42,333 nucleotides of DNA, from the NCBI GenBank assembly GCA_019636945.1, contig JAHBWO010000021.1, positions 1 through 42,333 on the forward strand. Reading direction: 5' to 3'. The notes below the pieces were generated by a model. That model was not told the DNA's origin. It ran no database searches and was given only the letters and a program-made list of their open reading frames with translations. Both the position numbers and the translations under genes were made by a program. The DNA comes from Nitrospira sp. (GTDB taxonomy: Bacteria; Nitrospirota; Nitrospiria; Nitrospirales; Nitrospiraceae). Below, one piece after another: positions 35,298 through 42,333 of this stretch (the stretch's first letter is position 1; every line of letters starts with the position of its first letter).

Positions 35298-35735
35298 ATG
35301 CTGCCCCGCATGACACATCAGCACGAACCTCTTCCGTGGCGAGCCATTCTACGCGGGGTGATGCTCGTCTCCAGCATGACCTTTCTGGCGGGCATGCTGC
35401 TCGCTGCACTCGGGATTACCCCCAAGATTGATCCCGGGATGTACCCGCTGCTTGCCCTGCTGGTGGGAGGGATCAGTGTCGCGGCGGCACTTCGCATGAC
35501 AGACACCACTCGCCCCGCCTGTCTCATCGCAATGGGCGTAGGCATCTGGCTCTTCAGTGGGATCGCCGTACTTGTGGGTGTGCAGTCACTCGCGGGGTGG
35601 TTTCAGAGCAGTCTTTCCATTGCCGCGACAATGCTTCTGGGGCGGCTGTTACTGGGGACCTTGAACGAACTCCCCGTTCAATCGTCCTATGCGCCCATTG
35701 TACGGAGCATGACGCAGACACGCCGAACCAGCTAA
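35298..35735 (+). CDS. small four-helix membrane protein
   Basis: 145 residues from ATG 35298 (Met5 at 35310 is an alternative). Four hydrophobic segments at about 19-40, 46-64, 73-95 and 102-122 make it an integral inner-membrane protein. No motif identifies the family. It stands alone between accessory genes, on the same strand as the type I secretion block. Confidence 0.6.
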   Translation: MLPRMTHQHEPLPWRAILRGVMLVSSMTFLAGMLLAALGITPKIDPGMYPLLALLVGGISVAAALRMTDTTRPACLIAMGVGIWLFSGIAVLVGVQSLAGWFQSSLSIAATMLLGRLLLGTLNELPVQSSYAPIVRSMTQTRRTS

Positions 35736-36133
35736 TGCCGTCATCATCCGATTGATATATGACGAAGTACACCAAGCTTTCGAAACCTCAGCGGCCACGG
35801 CATACACTCAAAGGCGCTCGGGGATCAGAAAGACCTACAAAGCATCCTCCAGATACCAACCGCATTCCGTGGCTCCCTCTTCTTTCCAAGACCCGAACGG
35901 ACGCCTAGCAGAATGCTGAAAAAGTCCTCCAGCGGCGTTCTCGCATCACTCAGAGGCTCGACGTACCGAAGCGTACGCCTCGCCCCTTCGCTCGCTGCGG
36001 CCTTGCTGGACGGCCTTTTTGAGCATTCTGAGGTGTCAAGTGCCACAGTTCCTTCTATCATCGCGCAACGATGTGCGAAGCAGAAACCGCGTTTTTCAGC
36101 AAACTGTCTGAGGGCTCTCAGCCATTCTGGCCT
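35736..36133. other. intergenic region with a palindromic element
   Basis: 398 bases. The only structured part is the 122-base palindromic element at 35909-36030. The rest holds no convincing gene; open frames crossing the element are by-products of its repeats. Confidence 0.5.
35909..36030. repeat. 122-base palindromic (MITE-like) element
   Basis: The termini CAGAATGCTGAAAAAG (35909-35924) and CTTTTTGAGCATTCTG (36015-36030) are inverted copies matching at 15 of 16 bases. The interior continues as an imperfect palindrome: TCCAGC near 35930 pairs with GCTGGA near 36005, and the centre is CGTAC/GTACG around a 6-base loop. The whole unit could fold into one long hairpin. There is no coding capacity, and no target duplication could be recognised. 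I associate such units with Nitrospira genomes from memory, but cannot check copy number here. Confidence 0.7.
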
Positions 36134-36496
36134 TTAGCACTCGTTAAATAATCGAAGCTGGTTTGGGTGTCGTTTCACTTTCCAGGACCCCGGGAGTCGT
36201 CGTGTCTTCTTCGGCTTGCTGGGTGGCCTCGACTCTTTCAACAACTCCTGAACTTCGTTGCATGTGATCTGCTCAAAGTCGCCAAGATCAGTTTCGCGGA
36301 GACTCAAGCTCCATTCTGAGACAGGACGATTTCGTTTGCCGGCTGGTCGATTCAGCCAGCGTAGCTGGAAATACCAGTTTCCAGACCAGTCGGTACCGAT
36401 GGTGTACACGGAGCCAATCAAACCAGCTGAATACCCGAGCCGGGTGATTGTCAGGCGAAGGCAGGTGTCTTTGACGATGTCAGACCGGGTGAGCAT
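36134..36496 (-). CDS. hypothetical protein
   Basis: 120 residues from the ATG at 36494-36496; a longer reading needs a TTG at 36605-36607. The core has a beta-rich stretch with aromatic repeats (TDWSGNWYFQLRWLNRPAGK, then EWSLSLRETDL) and a basic Pro/Lys-rich C-terminus (PPSKPKKTRRLPGSWKVKR). I do not recognise a family. The strong internal composition and the highly basic tail suggest nucleic-acid binding, which is a guess. The start lacks a good ribosome binding site. Confidence 0.55.
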   Translation of the reverse strand: MLTRSDIVKDTCLRLTITRLGYSAGLIGSVYTIGTDWSGNWYFQLRWLNRPAGKRNRPVSEWSLSLRETDLGDFEQITCNEVQELLKESRPPSKPKKTRRLPGSWKVKRHPNQLRLFNEC

Positions 36497-36653
36497 GAAA
36501 AGTATCCAATGGTTACATGTGTGCCTATCGAAGTCAAGTTGGTATCCGAGGAAGGAAAGTGTTGAGAGAACCGCTTGACCACTCAAGATCCGATGAACTC
36601 GTTGCAATGGGTCAGTACAATTAGGAATACTTGTAATATGTATATACGAACTG

Positions 36654-36668
36654 ATGATATGCCATCAT
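36654..36668. promoter_or_regulatory. small palindrome in a divergent promoter region
   Basis: ATGAT-N5-ATCAT (36654-36668) lies in an AT-rich stretch between the minus-strand hypothetical gene and the plus-strand winged-helix gene at 36768. It could be an operator for the latter protein. The evidence is weak. Confidence 0.2.
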
Positions 36669-36767
36669 TATGCCTTGCACTTTGCCGGTATTGCCCTTAA
36701 GATGCTGCCGTTCTCCAGAGCCTGACGGCGTCCTGACGCCATTGCAACACACCGTTATGGGTGTTTC

Positions 36768-37025
36768 ATGCCACAGAGACCTATCAGGCCAGGGGATAGG
36801 GAACAGAAACGAAAGAAAAGCCTCCAGCGCCGAGTTTTACAACATCTCAAACACCACGGGCCTAAACACTATACCAATCTCGCTCTTCTGTTTGATCCAC
36901 AGGGAACAGGAGACACCGGCCTAGCCGTGCAGGCCCTCAAGAAACGGCACTGTGTCAAGATAGGCCAAGACGGAATGGTCCGAATTACTGACGCAGGCTT
37001 ACGGCTTCTTGAGGAGCAAACCTAG
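36768..37025 (+). CDS. small winged-helix-like protein
   Basis: 85 residues. A strongly basic N-terminus (about 20 residues) is followed by helices (RRVLQHLKHHGP, NLALLFDPQGTGDTGLAVQALKK) and a terminal beta-wing pattern (CVKIGQDGMVRITDAGLRLLEE), typical of winged helix-turn-helix proteins where 'ITDAGLRLL' closes the wing. This suggests a DNA-binding regulator. The ATG at 36768 has only a weak GGG upstream. It is not obviously linked to a neighbour. Confidence 0.6.
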   Translation: MPQRPIRPGDREQKRKKSLQRRVLQHLKHHGPKHYTNLALLFDPQGTGDTGLAVQALKKRHCVKIGQDGMVRITDAGLRLLEEQT

Positions 37026-37366
37026 TTACTCCCTGCCACAGAGGCTGAGAATCTTATCTGCCTATAGCTTCAAGGCCTGCAGGCGTTCGAGGTGTCTGTC
37101 TGCTCTTTTGATGGGTTGCCGTCCTTCTCGTTGTGATCAATGTCCCATCGTTCCCCCCTCTTTTGACTACTGTCCCGTGTGGTTTGCATTCCTGTAGATT
37201 CCGGCAGCTTGGCCTTGGCATGGGGTTATGGACCACGGTTCTTGACAGCACGCCGACGGCCTCCTAGACTCACGGACCTCTTTGATTAGGAACACACATG
37301 AAGCAGGTTGCTTCCATGCTGGTGTCACCCTCGCGGTCTGTCCCCATCACAAAGGAGTGTGAGTCT
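37026..37366. other. intergenic region and leader before the RTX bicistron
   Basis: 341 bases with the promoter at 37242-37270, and a leader that carries an in-frame alternative ATG at 37298 and the strong AAAGGAG at 37351-37357. The first 200 bases hold nothing I recognise. Confidence 0.5.
37242..37270 (+). promoter_or_regulatory. sigma-70 promoter of the RTX bicistron
   Basis: TTGACA (perfect -35, 37242-37247), 17-base spacer, TAGACT (37265-37270, 4/6 to TATAAT). The predicted start is near 37277, giving a leader of about 90 bases to the ATG at 37367. Confidence 0.7.
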
Positions 37367-38392
37367 ATGCGTGAATCGAATGATACGACCAGTGCGCGCA
37401 ACGTCAGACTGAAATCTGATGGCCCAATGTTGCTGACGACAGTAGGCAGGTTGGGGACAGTCGTGATTGGTTTTGTGCTGGCATTGGTCACTGGTGTTTC
37501 AGCAGGAGTGTTTGCCGAGGAAACTGTCGCAGAACGGTTTAGTAAGGCAATGAAGAAGAAGGCGGATTACTGCAGGACGCACAAAATCGCTCCGGCAAAC
37601 CGGCGTTGCGACATTCTCAAGCTGAAACCGGCCGATCCACTCGCGACAGAAGAGGGTCGTTTTTCCCACTCGATCAAAATTCCGAACCCCGTTCCTGAGG
37701 ATAGTGGTTACAAGCCCGGTATGACACCGGAACAATATTTCGACCATCTGTGTAAGACAGAAGCCGGGGAGTTTATCTACAAGACGGTGGAGAACGTGGA
37801 AGGGCTCTACATGATGCGACCTAGAGAGTCTGCCCAAAACGATGATTTGTTGCAGCATCTCTATGCAATGGAGGATCCGTATGGATTGGCTGTAGGAGTA
37901 AGAGATTCCCCTCAGGACTATTTTGTTCAGCCTGAGACTGGGAAGTACCAGTACGTTGAAATTCCATTGTTACAGAGTCCTAAGGGAGAGGGGAGTTCAA
38001 AATATCGGCGGTATTATCGCGATGAGAACGCATATCGAGGAAGTCAATTTCCAACTGCGATCAATGGAAAGTTTGTTCAAGTGCCGTATATCGTTGCCAT
38101 GGTGGATGTTCCTCAGACCCAAAGCCGATATGGCTATACATGGCGCGGGATCACGCGTCCAAATGATCGGGAACTTGGAATCGCGGGTGGAGAGCTTATC
38201 GTGCTTGATGTGCAGACAAATGAGGTGCTTGCAGTCAGGCGGAGTTTTGTTCGAAGCGGTTCTGTTCGAAATAACCTAACTGGGGTTTGGTGGCTTACAG
38301 CTGGGAAGTGTTCGAAAGAGTCTTTGAAGATGGACGCTCAGTTTATTAATGAAGTGCTGAAACCGGGACCTAAAATGCAGGAGACGCAATGA
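37367..38392 (+). CDS. exported partner protein of the RTX lipase, unknown function
   Basis: The ATG at 37367 with AAAGGAG at 37351-37357 gives 341 residues; an in-frame ATG at 37298 would add 23 residues of poor character. A hydrophobic helix at about 26-48 (VVIGFVLALVTGVSAGVFA) acts as a signal peptide or anchor. The mature protein is globular, rich in Tyr/Arg and Pro, with four Cys (YCRTHK, RCDILK, LCKTEA, GKCSKE) that could form disulfides in the periplasm. I do not recognise the family. Its stop overlaps the start of the RTX gene (ATGA), so the two are translationally coupled. That fits an immunity protein, chaperone or anchor, but this is inference. Confidence 0.8.
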   Translation: MRESNDTTSARNVRLKSDGPMLLTTVGRLGTVVIGFVLALVTGVSAGVFAEETVAERFSKAMKKKADYCRTHKIAPANRRCDILKLKPADPLATEEGRFSHSIKIPNPVPEDSGYKPGMTPEQYFDHLCKTEAGEFIYKTVENVEGLYMMRPRESAQNDDLLQHLYAMEDPYGLAVGVRDSPQDYFVQPETGKYQYVEIPLLQSPKGEGSSKYRRYYRDENAYRGSQFPTAINGKFVQVPYIVAMVDVPQTQSRYGYTWRGITRPNDRELGIAGGELIVLDVQTNEVLAVRRSFVRSGSVRNNLTGVWWLTAGKCSKESLKMDAQFINEVLKPGPKMQETQ

Positions 38393-41300
38393 GTCAAAGT
38401 AATATTTCAGCATGGTTCCAGTTTATTCTTCAGCAGGCGGCTGCGGAGTCCTATCTTGATCAACTCGCTTCGGGCAGACAGTTGAAGGACATCTTGACAG
38501 ATGGCAACAACGACATCCGTGTGATTCCTTCTGAACTGTTTTTAGGGAAAACACGTTTCACGGACCAACTGACCTCGTATTTCGTTCCTACGCCAAGCTC
38601 GTTGCCCCGCTACCAGATTATCGACCACCATGCTAACGACGCGACAGGGTTCTCAGCGACATTGATAAAAGATCTAAGCGATCCGACCGGCAAGACTTAC
38701 ACGCTCTCGTTACGCAGCACAGAGTTTCCCAATCAAATCCAGGGTGGGGACTGGGAGCGGGATGGCCGATCAGGCGCGGATGGGGAGATTTTTGATCATG
38801 GCTTTGCCTTTGCCCAACTGGTGAGCCTGGAGCGGTACTACCGCGAGCTTAAGACTGACCCTGCGAAACTCCCACCAGGGGCCATTCTCAATGTGACTGG
38901 CTATTCGCTCGGTGGCCACTTGGCCACCGTCTTTACGGAATTGCATGAAACGGAGGTGGCGCAAACCGTTACCTTCAATGGGGCCGGACGCGGTCGGATC
39001 GTCGAACAAGGACAGGTGGGGCAGCCTGAGGCACAGAGCATTCGTCGGATGCTGAGTGATCTGGAGGCACGTCTCTTAGTCTTTGACCCAACCGGCAGCC
39101 GCTTTCTGAGCGGGGCAGCCGGCAATATCTATGGCGAGGCAGCATACGATCAGGCGCGGGCGGCGATGCAAGCGCAGTTTGTGACATTCGGAACGCTGTC
39201 GATCGGGTCGACCGGCTTGGGGGAGGCTCGGAGCGGCGGGGCTTTTGACAAGATCACGCAGCTCGTTGGCAAGGGCCTGACGGGGACAGATGTCTTTTTT
39301 GTGGCCAATTCCGGCATCCATGCCCAATCAATCTCGGTCATGATTGAAGGTCAACCGCAGATCGAAGGACTTAATGAGCAGGGACAGCTTCAGTTTGGAA
39401 ACACACACAGCCTCACACTGCTGATGGATTCCCTTGCTGTGCAAACACTTTTTGAAAGTCTTGATCCCGATCTGATCCAGGCAGATATAGAAGGCCTCCT
39501 CCAAGCTGCCTCGAACGCTCGGGCTGACACTTTTGCTGCCACATTCGAAGAGCACGTTGCCGAAGGAGATACGCTTGAGTTGGCATTGGATGCGTTACGG
39601 ACACTCTTTGTGCCGAATGCGCTCGATAAGACGACTGACTTCAATGACGATACCGGCGGGTTTGGTAACCTCGGCACTCGGACGGAGTTTTACACGCATC
39701 TGGCAGAAGTCCAGGCTATCGTCGCCAACCAAACCTTCTCCATCGAACCGCTGGTTCAACACGACAGTCAAGGTCGTGTGGTGCCGCGCCTCATGGCAGC
39801 GGAGTTAGTTGCGGAAGCGCAAGGGAATACTGATCAAGGGTTGGCCTATCGCTATGCGCTGCGTGCCCTGAATCCATTTGCAGTGGTTGGGGTTGATTAT
39901 GTTGGTCTTGGACACGCTGCGAATGGAAAGTTAGCGTTGTACGATCCAGCTACCGGCTTCGGCGAGATGACAGAGCAGTATCTGACAGATCGTGCGACAT
40001 TTCTTCTTGCAAAGCTGGATCTGACCCTCAATAACCGAACGATCCCTAGTGATTCGCTCAGCTTGACGCACTACGGGGACGCGGCATCGAGATTTGATGT
40101 CCCTGCTGGAGTTTCCTCCTTTGCGCGCGAGTATCTCTTTGGCAGCGATCAAGCGGATGCCCTGACCGGCAGTCAGTTCCTGCCCACAGACGACCATCTC
40201 TACGGCGGTGTCGGCAGCGATGATCTGCGGGGTTTTGGTGGTGACGACTATCTCCAAGGCGATAGTGGCAATGACCGGTTAGATGGCGGGACGGGAGGCG
40301 ATACACTTCACGGAGGTCTGGGATTCGACAGCTATGTTTTGACTGCGGATGGAACCGATCGCATTGAGGATGGCGATGATACGGGTGTGATTCAGCTCAA
40401 TGGCCGACTCCTAATGGGAGGGGTTCGTAAAGAAGGTGACCCTGACAGCACCTATAAAAGCCTCGATGGACAGTGGATCTTCGTACGGAACGGGAGCACG
40501 CTCACCCTCAACGGTACAGTCACCATTCAGCATTGGCAGCCGGGTTCGCTGGGAATTGAATTGCGAGATCTCTCGGCCTCCCCAACAGACCCCGGTCTCC
40601 CAACTGGCCCCTTTGCTTTCACTGTGATCGGAGGGCCAGAAAATAATGACATCGATCCTCCCGGAGCAGGGCCGAGTGCCCTCTATGGGCATGGAGGCGA
40701 CGATATTCTGGAGGGCGACCATACGCCACCGCTGGGGGCCTTCGACGATTTGTTGGATGGTGGGGCAGGTAATGACACCTTGATCGCAGGGTTAGGCCAC
40801 GACTATCTGCTCGGCGGGCCCGGCGACGATTACGCGTATGTGGACGACGGCGATTATTTTTTTGGCGGGGACGATGCCGACATCATGGCGGGCAGTACGT
40901 TCATCGTCAATTTCACGAACGCGACGATCAGCTCCGGTACGCATTATGGTGAGGGTGGCGAGGGGAACGATGTGTTGATGGGTGGCTTGGGCATAGATGT
41001 GCTGAAAGGTGATGCCGGTGATGACCAGCTGTGGGGGGAGAACCGCCCGACGGGGTGGCTTGGGCGTGTGGCGGATGGCATAGGCGGGTTTATTTCTGTG
41101 CCTCAGCAGGAGTTTTTTAGCGCAGCCGGTGCTGCGGATTACCTCGATGGTGGAGCGGGGGACGACTACCTCCGTGGCGATGGCGGCGATGACGTCCTCA
41201 TTGGCGGGGATGACAACGACCAATTGTGGGGAGACGATCAGCAGGTAGCTGCCGTGCAGGAGGGGGCTGATTGGCTTGATGGTGGGGCTGGAGACGATTT

Positions 41301-42333
41301 TCTCTGGGGTGGGGGCGGCAATGATCGGCTGATTGGAGGGAATGGTGCCGATACGCTCGTCGGGGATTTTCTCAATGATCCTATCGGTGGCGACGATTGG
41401 CTAGATGGAGGGACTGGTAACGACACGTTGATGGGTGGGCGGGGCGATGATGTCCTCTTTGGTGGGGCTGATGCGGATTTCTTGCTGGGGAATGAGGGGC
41501 ATGATGTGCTGGATGGGGGCAGTGGAGACGACGAACTGCAGGGCGGCAGCGAGGCGGATGTGCTCTGGGGTGGAACCGGGATTGATCGGCTATTTGGTGA
41601 TGATGGCAATGATCAACTATTCGGGGGCGACGACAATGATTTCCTCTTGGGTGACGCCGGCGCTGATACGTTGGTGGGCGGTGCCGGAGACGACCAGCTC
41701 CAGGGTGGTGACGGCGAGGATATCCTGATTGGTGGAGCGGGAACCGACACGCTCATGGGCGGGGCCGGTGCTGATACCTATGTCTTCAATCTGGGCGATG
41801 GGGTCGAATCGATTCAGGACACACCGGGTGAGGGCAACAAGATTGTATTCGGGGTAGGAATTTTTGCAGAGGACATCAGTGTCGGCATCGGCTCTCTCGT
41901 GATCCGGGTGGGACTGACCGACGACGCGATTCACATTCAAGGGTTCGATCCTGCCACCCCCATGGTGCCGGTGGGAATCGAGACCGTTGAGTTTGCCGAC
42001 GGAACCAGACTGACCCAGGCGGATCTTGTTGCCAGGGGGTTTGATCTTATCGGCACAGCTGGAAACGATACTTTAAACGGTAGTGAGACCTACAGAACCA
42101 TCTATGGCCTCGACGGGGATGATTTCTTGACAGGGGGGAACCTCGACAATGTGATCCACGGCGGGCAGGGCCGAGATGTCATGTTTGGCAACGGGGGGAG
42201 TGATCAACTCCTCGGTGGAGTCGGCGATGATGTCATACAGGCTGGGGCTGGCAACGATGTCTTGAACGGCGAGGCAGGGAATGATTCGTTAGAAGGTGAG
42301 GCCGGTGACGATGTGCTTGATGGTGGTGCCGGA
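38389..42333 (+). CDS. RTX protein with lipase-like domain (open at right edge)
   Basis: The frame from the ATG at 38389 (AGGAG at 38379-38383) stays open for 1315 codons to the last base, so the C-terminus is missing. Residues 1-330 form an alpha/beta-hydrolase with the nucleophile elbow GYSLGGHL (Ser173); His311 in SGIHAQSI is a candidate catalytic His. A helical linker (about 330-590) is followed by Ca-binding nonapeptide blocks GGxGxDxL at about 595-650, 760-1130 and from 1227 on. Between the last two lies an HCBRP-type domain (about 1130-1225, IVFGVGIFAEDIS). No signal peptide is present, as expected for type I secretion. It is coupled to the preceding gene; the transporter genes lie 6-8 kb upstream. 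Confidence 0.93.
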   Translation, partial: MSQSNISAWFQFILQQAAAESYLDQLASGRQLKDILTDGNNDIRVIPSELFLGKTRFTDQLTSYFVPTPSSLPRYQIIDHHANDATGFSATLIKDLSDPTGKTYTLSLRSTEFPNQIQGGDWERDGRSGADGEIFDHGFAFAQLVSLERYYRELKTDPAKLPPGAILNVTGYSLGGHLATVFTELHETEVAQTVTFNGAGRGRIVEQGQVGQPEAQSIRRMLSDLEARLLVFDPTGSRFLSGAAGNIYGEAAYDQARAAMQAQFVTFGTLSIGSTGLGEARSGGAFDKITQLVGKGLTGTDVFFVANSGIHAQSISVMIEGQPQIEGLNEQGQLQFGNTHSLTLLMDSLAVQTLFESLDPDLIQADIEGLLQAASNARADTFAATFEEHVAEGDTLELALDALRTLFVPNALDKTTDFNDDTGGFGNLGTRTEFYTHLAEVQAIVANQTFSIEPLVQHDSQGRVVPRLMAAELVAEAQGNTDQGLAYRYALRALNPFAVVGVDYVGLGHAANGKLALYDPATGFGEMTEQYLTDRATFLLAKLDLTLNNRTIPSDSLSLTHYGDAASRFDVPAGVSSFAREYLFGSDQADALTGSQFLPTDDHLYGGVGSDDLRGFGGDDYLQGDSGNDRLDGGTGGDTLHGGLGFDSYVLTADGTDRIEDGDDTGVIQLNGRLLMGGVRKEGDPDSTYKSLDGQWIFVRNGSTLTLNGTVTIQHWQPGSLGIELRDLSASPTDPGLPTGPFAFTVIGGPENNDIDPPGAGPSALYGHGGDDILEGDHTPPLGAFDDLLDGGAGNDTLIAGLGHDYLLGGPGDDYAYVDDGDYFFGGDDADIMAGSTFIVNFTNATISSGTHYGEGGEGNDVLMGGLGIDVLKGDAGDDQLWGENRPTGWLGRVADGIGGFISVPQQEFFSAAGAADYLDGGAGDDYLRGDGGDDVLIGGDDNDQLWGDDQQVAAVQEGADWLDGGAGDDFLWGGGGNDRLIGGNGADTLVGDFLNDPIGGDDWLDGGTGNDTLMGGRGDDVLFGGADADFLLGNEGHDVLDGGSGDDELQGGSEADVLWGGTGIDRLFGDDGNDQLFGGDDNDFLLGDAGADTLVGGAGDDQLQGGDGEDILIGGAGTDTLMGGAGADTYVFNLGDGVESIQDTPGEGNKIVFGVGIFAEDISVGIGSLVIRVGLTDDAIHIQGFDPATPMVPVGIETVEFADGTRLTQADLVARGFDLIGTAGNDTLNGSETYRTIYGLDGDDFLTGGNLDNVIHGGQGRDVMFGNGGSDQLLGGVGDDVIQAGAGNDVLNGEAGNDSLEGEAGDDVLDGGAG

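Noticed and set aside
35825..36061. Open frames across the palindromic element
   Set aside because: They arise from the element's inverted repeats and have no ribosome binding site or plausible protein composition.
36670..36924. Open frame overlapping the winged-helix gene in another frame
   Set aside because: It is Cys/Ser/Pro-rich without domain character, while the frame at 36768-37025 has a clear winged-helix pattern.
41238..41609. Long minus-strand open frame rich in Pro and Ser opposite the RTX repeats
   Set aside because: It is the antisense image of the glycine/aspartate repeat codons, a common artefact in RTX genes.
40180..42333. Tandem repeats that might look like a CRISPR or satellite array
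   Set aside because: They are the degenerate 27-base codon repeats of calcium-binding nonapeptides in an open reading frame.

Overview
The window (about 55% G+C) reads as a chromosome segment of a Gram-negative, diderm bacterium. My best guess is a Nitrospira-like member of Nitrospirota. That rests on the gene set, on the mix of type II secretion and type IV pilus parts, and on a short palindromic element at 35909-36030 of a kind I associate with Nitrospira genomes. No rRNA, tRNA or CRISPR array was seen.

Layout. 1-7.1 kb is housekeeping: an exported hypothetical, the ComM/YifB AAA+ protein with a near-consensus sigma-70 promoter, a two-helix membrane peptide, a beta-rich hypothetical, the ClpB disaggregase (minus strand) and a multi-pass membrane protein. 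7.3-11.0 kb is a kinase - lipoprotein - sigma-54 activator operon with the order of enterobacterial GlrK-QseG-GlrR. Convergent to it lies a secreted three-repeat BACON-like plus fibronectin III protein (11.1-12.4 kb), preceded by an excellent -24/-12 (sigma-54) promoter at 12484-12498. This makes that gene a natural candidate target of the neighbouring activator.

12.9-26.2 kb is an envelope block. A TviB-type UDP-sugar dehydrogenase and a UDP-glucuronate-decarboxylase-like SDR bracket an eleven-gene secretion or pilus operon: TPR-secretin-cohesin lipoprotein, two pseudopilins, LysM lipoprotein, GspF, GspE, PilM-, PilN-, PilO- and PilP-like proteins, and a third pseudopilin lacking Glu5. proA follows, then a butted 594-residue protein of unknown function.

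29.5 kb to the end is more accessory. It holds a 58-residue peptide resembling half of an integrase core-binding domain, a type I secretion pair (HlyB-like ABC transporter with a proteolytically dead C39-like domain and a Thr in place of the H-loop His; HlyD-like adaptor with a strongly shortened hairpin), a periplasmic OB-fold-like protein, several small hypotheticals and the palindromic element. Last comes a bicistron driven by a clear sigma-70 promoter: an exported or membrane-anchored protein of unknown function, overlapping by ATGA a very large RTX protein with a lipase-like GYSLG site. The RTX gene runs off the right edge (38389 to 42333, open). The simplest reading is that the RTX lipase is the type I secretion cargo and its coupled partner a chaperone, anchor or immunity factor. 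This reading is inference.
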